Part shown: piece after piece, positions 49,474-57,046 of the stretch | Position numbering within the stretch: the stretch's first letter is position 1 | Layout of the letters: every line of letters starts with the position of its first letter | From: Actinokineospora bangkokensis | GTDB taxonomy: Bacteria; Actinomycetota; Actinomycetes; Mycobacteriales; Pseudonocardiaceae | NCBI RefSeq assembly: GCF_001940455.1 | Contig: NZ_MKQR01000015.1 | Span: 1 to 64,000 of the forward strand | Direction: 5' to 3' | Length of the DNA stretch: 64,000 bases | Position numbers and translations under genes: made by a program | Notes under the pieces: model-generated | Seen by the model: only the letters and a program-made list of their open reading frames with translations | The model's database searches: none | Told to the model about the DNA's origin: nothing

Positions 49474-50524
49474 CCAGGCGCCGCCCGCGGCCCGGCCCCT
49501 CGTCGGCGGCCACGAGCCAGCGGGCCGTCGGCGCCAGCGCCACCCAGGCGAGGTAGTGGTGCTCACCGGTCGACGGGTACTCGACCGGGTCGCCGTGGCG
49601 GGGCCACAGGCGCGCGTCCTCGCCCGCCGCCGCGGCGGCGACCTCGACACCGGCCACGTCGCCGCGCGCGTTGATGCTGTGGGCGACGCTGCCGGTGCGG
49701 TTGCGCGGGGTGAGGTCGACCAGGTCGCCCGCGCGCCAGCGGAAGGCGTGGATGAGGCCGTCCGCGGTGGTGGAGGTGCCCGCCACCTCGCCCGCGTCGT
49801 TGAGGTGCGGCCCGAACCCGGCGCCCGCGGTGCGGGTCCTGGTGACCCGGCCGCCGAGGGTGCCCAGGTCGGTGAGCCTGCCGCCGCGCCACAGCGCGGC
49901 CCGGTGGTGGTGGCCGTCGGGCAGGTCGAACAGCACGTCGCCGTGGGCGTTGACGCAGACCGGCTCGGGTGGCGGGCCGCCGCGCGGGGCGAGCACCGGC
50001 AGGCCGGGGCCCCAGCCGCCGAAGTGCACGCGGGTGCCGCCCGGCCCGCGCACGGCCAGGTCGCCGCGCGGGCCGATCACCGCGTGCGCGCCGGGGCCGA
50101 CGCACCGCCAGCGGCCCGCGCGCCAGGTCCACACCGCCTGCTCGCCGCCGCGCACGCCCAGGACGGCGGCGGTGCCGGTGTCGGCGATGCCCAGGCCCGC
50201 GCTGCGCTCGGCCCCCGGTGGGACCAGCGGCCGGGCCCGGCCGCCGGTCCAGAGCACCGCCGCGCCCACCGCCGCGTCCGTGCCGATGACCTCGTCGTGG
50301 GCGTTGCAGCCGACCGGCGTGCCGCGGCCGAGCACCACCGGGTCGCCGTCGCGCCACACCACGGCCTGCGGGTGCCGGGCGCGCGGCCCGCGCACGTGCC
50401 CGACGACCAGGCCGGACCGGGTGATGCCGAGGGGCGCGCTGGTGCTGCCGGGCAGCGGGGTGGGCAGGGCGCGCAGGACGGGCGGGGCGGGGGCGAGCAG
50501 CGCTGGGGCGACCGGCACGGGCAC
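49460..50524 (-). CDS. HAF-repeat (beta-propeller-like) protein
   Basis: GTG 50524 starts a 354-residue protein built of repeated units of the form G-VVG-HAFxWxxGxxxDLGTLGG. Clear copies include LTDLGTLGGRVTR, HLNDAGEVAGTSTTADGLIHAFRW, and SINARGDVAGVEVAAAA. HAF repeats usually form extracellular beta structures, but no signal peptide is evident here (the N-terminus is Pro/Ala-rich). The function is unknown. It is convergent with the methyltransferase gene. Confidence 0.75.
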   Translation of the reverse strand: MPVPVAPALLAPAPPVLRALPTPLPGSTSAPLGITRSGLVVGHVRGPRARHPQAVVWRDGDPVVLGRGTPVGCNAHDEVIGTDAAVGAAVLWTGGRARPLVPPGAERSAGLGIADTGTAAVLGVRGGEQAVWTWRAGRWRCVGPGAHAVIGPRGDLAVRGPGGTRVHFGGWGPGLPVLAPRGGPPPEPVCVNAHGDVLFDLPDGHHHRAALWRGGRLTDLGTLGGRVTRTRTAGAGFGPHLNDAGEVAGTSTTADGLIHAFRWRAGDLVDLTPRNRTGSVAHSINARGDVAGVEVAAAAAGEDARLWPRHGDPVEYPSTGEHHYLAWVALAPTARWLVAADEGPGRGRRLVSSR

Positions 50525-50688
50525 TCCCCTGGGTTGACGACGAGTACCCCAATAATGCCGCTATTTGAAGTGGAGCGGTACCCGGAAGTGGGGTTTCCCC
50601 CGTCCGGCGGACACGGGGGCGACATCACGTGGGCAGCGGCGCGGCGCACGGGCCATCATGGCTGTGGGGTCGACAACCGGGAGGCGTG

Positions 50689-51705
50689 ATGGCGTGGGGT
50701 CGGGTGGCCGGGCTGCTGGCGGTAACGGCGGGCTCCGCCGCCGCCTCGCGCGCGGCGCGGGCGGTGCGGGCGCGGCGGGCCGAGGTGGCGGCCGTGCGGC
50801 CCGAGCTGCGGACGCGGCGGGTGCTGCCGCCGCTGTCGGTCACCAACCGGTCGGTGCTGCGGTTCATGCGCAGTCGGCCCACCCAGACCTACCCGCTCCC
50901 CGCCGACGTGCGCACCCGCGTGCTGGAGTCCGACCTGACCGGGTCGGTGCTCTACGAGCGCCACGACCGCACGCGGCCGAGCCCGGCGGTGCTGTGGATC
51001 CACGGCGGCGGCACGATCATGGGCAGCCCGGCGATGAGCGAGCCGTGGTGCGCGGCGGTGGCCGACGACCTCGACGCGCTCGTGCTCAGCTCGCGCTACC
51101 GGCTCGCCCCCGAGCACCCGTTCCCCGCCGGTTTCGACGACTGCTTCGCGGCACTGGAGTGGCTGCACGCCAACGCCGCCGACCTGGGCGTCGACCCGAC
51201 CCGCATCGCCGTGGGCGGCGACAGCGCGGGCGGCGGGCTGGCCGCCTCGGTGGCCCAGCGCGCCCACGACACCGGGGTGCCGGTGGCCTTCCAGTGCCTG
51301 GTCTACCCCATGGTCGACGACCGCACGGTGCTGCACCGCGAGCAGGGCGGCCGCGGCGCGTTCGTCTGGCGCCCCGCCTCCAACCGCTTCGCCTGGGAGT
51401 CCTACCTCGGCCATGAGGTCCGCGAGCACGAGGACCGCCCCTACGCCGCCGCGGCCCGCCGCAGCGACCTCACCGGCCTGCCCCCGGCCTGGATCGGCGT
51501 CGGCGACCTCGACCTGTTCTACGGCGAGGACATCGACTACGCCCACCGCCTCCGCGCCTCCGACGTCCCCTGCGACCTGCACATCGAACCCGGCATGTAC
51601 CACGGCGCCGACCTCTACATGGCCACCACCGACCCCATGCGCGCCTTCCGCGCCCGCGCCATGACCGCCCTGCGCACCGCCCTCACCGGCGCCAAGACCA
51701 GCTAG
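50689..51705 (+). CDS. Alpha/beta hydrolase, HSL-type esterase
   Basis: ATG 50689 follows GGGAGG. The 338-residue enzyme begins with a hydrophobic, possibly membrane-anchoring stretch (MAWGRVAGLLAVTAGSAAAS). It then has the hormone-sensitive-lipase oxyanion motif WIHGGGTIMGSPA, the nucleophile motif GGDSAGGG, Asp in GVGDLDLFYGED and His in PGMYHGAD. It is likely an ester hydrolase. It precedes the Baeyer-Villiger monooxygenase on the same strand, a pairing that would hydrolyse the esters or lactones made from ketones. Confidence 0.88.
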   Translation: MAWGRVAGLLAVTAGSAAASRAARAVRARRAEVAAVRPELRTRRVLPPLSVTNRSVLRFMRSRPTQTYPLPADVRTRVLESDLTGSVLYERHDRTRPSPAVLWIHGGGTIMGSPAMSEPWCAAVADDLDALVLSSRYRLAPEHPFPAGFDDCFAALEWLHANAADLGVDPTRIAVGGDSAGGGLAASVAQRAHDTGVPVAFQCLVYPMVDDRTVLHREQGGRGAFVWRPASNRFAWESYLGHEVREHEDRPYAAAARRSDLTGLPPAWIGVGDLDLFYGEDIDYAHRLRASDVPCDLHIEPGMYHGADLYMATTDPMRAFRARAMTALRTALTGAKTS

Positions 51706-51744
51706 CGGCGCTCCCACCGCACGAGTCGGGCACGCGGCACTCCA

Positions 51745-51775
51745 GGAACCTAAGTCAGTTGATTGACTTAGTTCC
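51745..51775. promoter_or_regulatory. Operator palindrome before the BVMO gene
   Basis: CTAAGTCA (51750-51757), 6-base spacer, TGACTTAG (51764-51771); GGAA and TTCC flank the arms. AT-rich against a GC-rich background and about 90 bp before the monooxygenase start. Probably bound by an unlinked TetR- or MarR-type repressor. Confidence 0.6.
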
Positions 51776-51865
51776 GGGTGGTCGGTTTGACTGGTGCCAG
51801 CCCGTGATCGCCCGGCCACCCTCCGGCGCGCACGGGGACGGTGGACGGCGAGAGGCGGGCTGGGC

Positions 51866-53647
51866 GTGGTGGAGACACCGGCGGGGTTGGACCTGGAGGC
51901 GCTGCGGGCGCGGTACCGGGCGGAGCGGGAGCGGCGGTTGCGCCCCGACGGCAGTGCCCAGTACCAGGGGGTGAGCGGCCGGTTCGCGGGGTTCGCGGCC
52001 GACCCGCACGCCGAGGACGCCACGCGGGAGCCCAAGGTCGACTCGGTGGACGTGCTGGTCGTCGGCGGTGGGTTCGGGGGCTTGTTGGCGGGTGCGCGGT
52101 TGCGGCAGGCCGGGGTGGGGTCCATCCGGCTGGTCGACGAGGGGGCCGACTTCGGGGGGACCTGGTACTGGAACCGGTACCCGGGCATCCACTGCGACAT
52201 CGAGTCCTACGTCTACCTCCCGCTGCTGGACGAACTGGGGTACGTGCCGGAGTGGAAGTACGCGCCCGGGGAGGAGATCCGGCAGCACGCGCGGGCGATC
52301 GGGCGGCACTTCGACCTCTACCGGGACGCGCTCTTCCAGACGCGGGTCACCGGGCTGCGGTGGGTGGACGGGGCGTGGGCGGTGTCCACCGACCGGGGCG
52401 ACCGGGTGCGGGCGGAGAACGTGGTGGTCTCCACCGGGACCCTCAGCACGCCGAAGCTGCCCGGCATCCCCGGGATCGAGGACTTCCAGGGGCACGTGTT
52501 CCACACCTCCCGCTGGGACTACGCCTACACCGGCGGGGACGCGAGCGGCGGGATGACGGGGCTGCGCGGGCGCAGGGTCGGGCTGATCGGCACCGGCGCC
52601 ACCGCCGTCCAGGTCGTGCCGCACCTGGCCGAGGACGCCGAGCACCTGCTCGTGTTCCAGCGCACGCCCTCCACAGTGGACGTCCGGGACAACCGCCGGA
52701 CGGACCCCGGCTGGGCGCGCTCGCTCAAGCCCGGCTGGGCGCGCGAGCGGCGGGAGAACTTCCTGCGCACGGTGAGCGGGGTGGGCGACGGCGAGGACCT
52801 GGTGCGGGACGGGTGGACGCGCAGCGCGCTGCTGCTGCAGAACCTGGTGCCCAGCGACGCCTTCGACGAGCTGGACCCGGCCGAGCGCGACCGGCTCGGG
52901 GAGATCGCGGACTTCCGGCAGATGGAGCACATCCGCGACCGGGTGGACTCGGTCGTCGACGACCCGCGCACCGCGGAGCTGCTCAAGCCCTGGTACCGCT
53001 ACCTGTGCAAGCGGCCGACGTTCAGCGACCACTACCTGCAGGCGTTCAACCGCCCGAACGTCACCCTCGTCGACACCGCCGACCACGGCGGCGTGGAGCG
53101 GGTGACGGAGAGGTCCGTGGTCGTCGCGGGCGTGGAGTACGAAGTGGACTGCCTCATCCTCAGCACCGGCTTCCAGGTCGGCGTCTCCGGTGTCCTGTCG
53201 GGCACGCTGCCGGTGCACGGGCGGGACGGGCGCACGCTGTTCGAGCACTGGGCGACGGGCCCGCGCACCCTGCATGGCTTCTACACCCACGGCTTCCCGA
53301 ACCTGTTCCTGCTCGGGCCGTTGCAGAACGCGGCGTCGGTCAACTACACGCACATCCTCGACGAGCAGGCCACGCACATCGCGGAGGTCGTCAAGCGGGC
53401 CAGGGCGGAGGGCGTGCGGGTCGTCGAGCCCACCCCCGCCAGCCAGGAGAGCTGGGCCTGCGAGGTCCAGGCGAAATCGCACGACCTGCACCGGTTCCAC
53501 TCCGAGTGCACCCCGGGCTACTACAACAACGAGGGCATGCCGCGCCCGCGCCTGAGCACCTACGGCGACGGCCCCGTCGCCTTCCACGAGGTGCTGCGGC
53601 GGTGGCGGGCGGGCGACATGGCCGAGGTGCTGGGCGGCGGGCGGTGA
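51866..53647 (+). CDS. Baeyer-Villiger monooxygenase (flavin-containing)
   Basis: GTG 51866 (or 51869) is preferred over a longer frame. The protein of 593 residues has two Rossmann motifs (VVGGGFGGLLAGARLRQAG and GLIGTGATAVQVVPHLA) flanking the BVMO fingerprint FQGHVFHTSRWDY. It also has DFGGTWYWNRYPGIHCD near the first motif, as in cyclohexanone and steroid monooxygenases. The enzyme inserts oxygen next to a carbonyl with NADPH and O2. It overlaps the beta-propeller gene by 4 bases (GTGA). Confidence 0.93.
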   Translation: MVETPAGLDLEALRARYRAERERRLRPDGSAQYQGVSGRFAGFAADPHAEDATREPKVDSVDVLVVGGGFGGLLAGARLRQAGVGSIRLVDEGADFGGTWYWNRYPGIHCDIESYVYLPLLDELGYVPEWKYAPGEEIRQHARAIGRHFDLYRDALFQTRVTGLRWVDGAWAVSTDRGDRVRAENVVVSTGTLSTPKLPGIPGIEDFQGHVFHTSRWDYAYTGGDASGGMTGLRGRRVGLIGTGATAVQVVPHLAEDAEHLLVFQRTPSTVDVRDNRRTDPGWARSLKPGWARERRENFLRTVSGVGDGEDLVRDGWTRSALLLQNLVPSDAFDELDPAERDRLGEIADFRQMEHIRDRVDSVVDDPRTAELLKPWYRYLCKRPTFSDHYLQAFNRPNVTLVDTADHGGVERVTERSVVVAGVEYEVDCLILSTGFQVGVSGVLSGTLPVHGRDGRTLFEHWATGPRTLHGFYTHGFPNLFLLGPLQNAASVNYTHILDEQATHIAEVVKRARAEGVRVVEPTPASQESWACEVQAKSHDLHRFHSECTPGYYNNEGMPRPRLSTYGDGPVAFHEVLRRWRAGDMAEVLGGGR

Positions 53648-55206
53648 GCCGGTTCGGCCCCGCCGAGCCCACGAGCACCCGCTGGGACGTGCGCAGGCTC
53701 AACCGCCCCAACCTGCTCTGGGGCTCCAACGGCGTGTCCTTCGGCCCGGACGGCAGGCTGTACGTGGCCGAGTACCTGGGCGCGCGCATCTGCGCGGTGG
53801 ACACCGCCACCGGCGACGTCGAGGTCGTCGAGCCGGTGGAGGGGCCCGTGCGGTCGCCGGACGACCTGGCCTTCGGGGCCGACGGGTCGATGTACATCAC
53901 CGACCTGGTGCCGGGCGTCGTCTGGCGCCGCTCCCCCGCGGGCGAGTACACCGTGGTGTCCGACGAGGTGGCGGTGCCCAACGGCATCACCTGCGTCGGG
54001 GACCGGCTGTTCGTCAACGAGATGCGCCCCGGCGGGCGGGTGCTGGAGCTGACCGGCGGCACGAGCACCGTGCTGGCCGACGACCTGGCCATGGGCAACG
54101 CCATGCAGCTCGGCCCGGACGGCTGGCTGTACTACCCGCACATGCTCACCGGCACCGTCCACCGCGTCCCACCGGACGGCGGCGCGGCGGAACTGGTGGT
54201 CGCCGACGTGCTGGAGCCCGTCGCCGTCCGCTTCGACCGGGGCGGGGTGCTGCACGTGCTCTCCCGCGGCGGCGCCGGGGTGGTGACCAGGGTCGACCTG
54301 TTCGGCACCGGCGGGCGCGCCCTGGTGACCAGCGGGATCGCCGGGTTGGACAACGGCGCGTTCGACGCGGAGAACCGCCTGTTCGTCTCCAGCTTCGCCA
54401 GCGGCGGCATCACCGAGCTGCACCCGGACGGGCGCACGCGGACAGTGGTGGAGCCCGGCTTCGACGGCCCGTACGGCGTCGTGGTGGACCTGGGCGGGCG
54501 GGTGCGGGTGGCCGACCACTACCGGGTCGCGGCGCCGGACGGCGCCGACGGGGTCAGCACCGAGGCGCTGTTGGTCTTCTCCCACGGGATCGCGGTGTCG
54601 CCCTCGGGCACCCTGCACCTGACCTCGCAGTTCGGGGACGTGCGCGACCACGACCCGGCCACCGGGCGTACCGAGGTGCGCGCGGCGGGGCTCGACCGCC
54701 CGACCGGGGTGGCCGTGCGGGCCGACGGCGCGCTGGTGGTGGCCGAGACCGGCGCCGGGCGGGTGCTGGTGGTCGACGCCGGGGTGTCGGTGCTGGTCGA
54801 GGGCCTGACCGCGCCCGTGGACGTGGCGGTGGACGGCGACCGCTGCTGGGTCAGCGACGAGTCGGCGGGGGCGGTGTACGAGGTCGTCGACGGCGTGGCC
54901 GTGCTGCTGGCGGACGGGCTCGGCGCGCCGCAGGGCATCGCTGTGCTCGGCGGGGACCTGCTGGTGGTCGACACCTCCGGCAAGCGGTTGCTGGCCGTGG
55001 ACACCGCCACCGGCGAGGTGCGCGTCGACGCGGAGGACCTGCCGGTGGGCCTGCCCGCGGGCGTCGTGCGCGGCGACACGGGGCTGCGCTGCCACGGGAT
55101 GCCGGGGATGGCGCCGCAGTTCGCGGGCCTGGCGACCGGGCCGGACGGCGCCGTGCTCCTGTCCGCCAACGGCGAGGGCACCGTCCTGCGCCTCACCCCC
55201 AGGTGA
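53644..55206 (+). CDS. SMP-30/gluconolactonase-like beta-propeller protein
   Basis: GTG 53644 overlaps the monooxygenase stop. The 520-residue protein is a chain of propeller blades (GVSFGPDGRLYVAEYLGARICAVD, DDLAFGADGSMYITDLVPGVVW, GVAVRADGALVVAETGAGRVLVVD). It looks like about two six-bladed propellers in tandem, longer than a single SMP-30 domain of about 300 residues. Coupling to a Baeyer-Villiger enzyme suggests lactone hydrolysis. No signal peptide is visible, so cytoplasmic action is assumed. Confidence 0.82.
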   Translation: MSRFGPAEPTSTRWDVRRLNRPNLLWGSNGVSFGPDGRLYVAEYLGARICAVDTATGDVEVVEPVEGPVRSPDDLAFGADGSMYITDLVPGVVWRRSPAGEYTVVSDEVAVPNGITCVGDRLFVNEMRPGGRVLELTGGTSTVLADDLAMGNAMQLGPDGWLYYPHMLTGTVHRVPPDGGAAELVVADVLEPVAVRFDRGGVLHVLSRGGAGVVTRVDLFGTGGRALVTSGIAGLDNGAFDAENRLFVSSFASGGITELHPDGRTRTVVEPGFDGPYGVVVDLGGRVRVADHYRVAAPDGADGVSTEALLVFSHGIAVSPSGTLHLTSQFGDVRDHDPATGRTEVRAAGLDRPTGVAVRADGALVVAETGAGRVLVVDAGVSVLVEGLTAPVDVAVDGDRCWVSDESAGAVYEVVDGVAVLLADGLGAPQGIAVLGGDLLVVDTSGKRLLAVDTATGEVRVDAEDLPVGLPAGVVRGDTGLRCHGMPGMAPQFAGLATGPDGAVLLSANGEGTVLRLTPR

Positions 55207-55251
55207 CCGCGCCCGCGCCGCGCCCGTCCGGGGCGCGGCGCGGGCTCGGCG

Positions 55252-56022
55252 TCACAGCGCGTGCAGGCCGCCGTCGACCGAGAGCGTCACGCCCGTGACG
55301 TAGGAGGACCGGTCGCTGAGCAGCCACGCGGCGGCGTGCGCGACCTCCTCGGGGGTGCCCGCGCGCCCCAGCGGGGTCCTGGCCCGCACGTCGTCGAGGA
55401 CGCCGGGGGTGCTCGCCTCCCACTCCAGCAGCATCTCGGTCAGGATGGGCCCGGGGGCCACGCCGTTGACCCGGATGCCCTCGGCCGCGTAGGTCAGCGC
55501 GGCGGACTCGGTGAGGCTGTTGACACCCCGCTTCATCGCCCCGTACGCGGGCAGCACCGGGTTGCCGACGAGGCTGCCGATGCTGGAGGTGTTGACGATC
55601 GCGCCCGAGCCCGACGTGGCCCGGATCGCCTTCACCTCGGCCACCATCGCCAGCCACTGGCCGCGCAGGTTCACCGCGTACACCCGGTCGAACTCGGCCG
55701 GGTCGAGGCCGTCCATGGGCCCCGGCGGCTGACCGGTGGCACCGTTGTTGAACGCGCCGTCGAGCTTGCCGAACCGGTCGGTGGTGGCCAGCACAGCGGC
55801 GGCGACGCTGTCCTGGTCGGCCAGGTCGCAGACAGCGGTGTGCGCTTGCCCGCCCGCGGCGGTGATGTCCTCGGCGACGGCCTTGAGCTGGTCCTCCGAG
55901 CGCGCGGCCAGCACGACCTGGGCGCCCTCGGCGGCGAACAGCCTGGCGGCCGCCGCACCGATCCCCCGGCCCGCGCCGGTCACCAGGATCGTCTTGCCGG
56001 TCAACAGGTTCTCGTGTTCCAT
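55252..56022 (-). CDS. Short-chain dehydrogenase/reductase (classical SDR)
   Basis: ATG 56022 starts a 256-residue enzyme with VTGAGRGIGAAAARLF, the FNNGA variant of NNAG, catalytic Ser in NTSSIGSL and YGAMKRGV (YxxxK). The C-terminus is GVTLSVDGGLHAL. It is divergent from a MmyB-type regulator with 85 bp between starts. It faces the BVMO/propeller genes tail to tail and might supply the ketone for that pathway, but this is inference. Confidence 0.9.
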   Translation of the reverse strand: MEHENLLTGKTILVTGAGRGIGAAAARLFAAEGAQVVLAARSEDQLKAVAEDITAAGGQAHTAVCDLADQDSVAAAVLATTDRFGKLDGAFNNGATGQPPGPMDGLDPAEFDRVYAVNLRGQWLAMVAEVKAIRATSGSGAIVNTSSIGSLVGNPVLPAYGAMKRGVNSLTESAALTYAAEGIRVNGVAPGPILTEMLLEWEASTPGVLDDVRARTPLGRAGTPEEVAHAAAWLLSDRSSYVTGVTLSVDGGLHAL

Positions 56023-56057
56023 GTCTCCACGCTGCGCCCCCGCGCCCACCGCAACCA

Positions 56058-56072
56058 GGTACGCGCTGTACC
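56058..56072. promoter_or_regulatory. Palindrome between SDR and MmyB-type regulator
   Basis: GGTAC-gcgct-GTACC, perfect 5-bp arms, in the 85-bp divergent region. GGTAC is also the first part of the motif shared by the MmyB/SDR pair at 15.7-16.6 kb. Confidence 0.45.
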
Positions 56073-56107
56073 CGGATGAGCCCGACCGGCCAGCGCATAC
56101 TGGGGGT

Positions 56108-56944
56108 GTGGACGCACCCGAGCTCGGCAGGTTCCTGCGCAGCCGCCGCGAGGCGATCTCCCCCGCGGACGTCGGCCTGCCCGCGGGCACCCGCAGGCGC
56201 ACCCCCGGACTGCGCCGCGAGGAGGTGGCCCGGTTGGCGTTCATCTCCACCGAGCACTACACCCGGCTGGAGCAGGCGCGCGGCAGCGGCCCCTCCCGCG
56301 AGGTGGTGGCGGCCCTGGCCCGCGCCCTGCGCCTGTCGGACACCGAGCGCGAACACCTGCACCGGCTGGCGGGCGTGGCGGCCACCCCCGCGTCCGCGCC
56401 GAACCGGGAGGTGCGCCAGTCGATCCGCGACCTGGTCGACCGGCTGCCGGGGGCGGCGGTGATCGTGCTCTCCGCGCTGTCGGAGGTCATCGCCTGGAAC
56501 GACCTCGCCGCCGCCCTGCTCACCGACTTCTCGGCGCTCACCCGCCGCGAGCGCAACCTGCTGGTGCGCACCTTCCTCGACGAGGGCATCGCCTGGACGA
56601 CCGACACCGAGGAGTTCGGCCGGGCCGCGGCGCGCGACCTGCGCACCCGGGCCGCCCGCTACCCCGACGACCCCGAGACCGCGGCGCTGGTGCGGGAGCT
56701 GCGGGCGGGCAGCGCGGAGTTCGAGCGGCTGTGGGCGGAGAACTCGGTCGAGGTCCGGCCCGCGATGGTGAAGACGGTGCTCAACGACCGGGTGGGGCCG
56801 CTGCGCCTCAACTGCGACGTGCTCGACATCGCCGACCGGGACCAGCGGGTGGTCGTCTACACGGCGGAGCCGGGGTCGCGGGAGGCGGAGGCGTTGGAGC
56901 TGCTGTCGGTGCTGGGCACGCAGCGGATGGACACGCGCGGGTGA
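56108..56944 (+). CDS. XRE/MmyB-type helix-turn-helix regulator
   Basis: GTG 56108 follows GGGGG. The 278-residue protein has an N-terminal HTH (PGLRREEVARLAFISTEHYTRLEQARG) and an MmyB-like ligand domain (AAVIVLSALSEVIAWNDLAAAL, NLLVRTFLDEG, SAEFERLWAENSVEVR). It diverges from an SDR gene as in two other places in this window. Local control of that dehydrogenase is inferred. Confidence 0.88.
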   Translation: MDAPELGRFLRSRREAISPADVGLPAGTRRRTPGLRREEVARLAFISTEHYTRLEQARGSGPSREVVAALARALRLSDTEREHLHRLAGVAATPASAPNREVRQSIRDLVDRLPGAAVIVLSALSEVIAWNDLAAALLTDFSALTRRERNLLVRTFLDEGIAWTTDTEEFGRAAARDLRTRAARYPDDPETAALVRELRAGSAEFERLWAENSVEVRPAMVKTVLNDRVGPLRLNCDVLDIADRDQRVVVYTAEPGSREAEALELLSVLGTQRMDTRG

Positions 56945-57004
56945 TCAGCGTGCTGCTCTGCCTCCGCCGCGCGGGGCTCTGAACAAGCGGGGGCTCGGGT
57001 GGGT

Positions 57005-57027
57005 GGCCCGGTTGGGTGAATCCGCTT
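57005..57027 (+). repeat. Dispersed repeat end motif, distant copy
   Basis: From 57006 this reads GCCCGGTTGGGTGAATCCGC, matching the end arm of the inverted-repeat element at 10686-10832 in all but one position over 22 bases. It lies in the 102-bp gap between the convergent MmyB-type and GH3 genes, again in an intergenic, gene-end position. Confidence 0.6.
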
Positions 57028-57046
57028 CTTTGTTGGGGCTGGGAGG

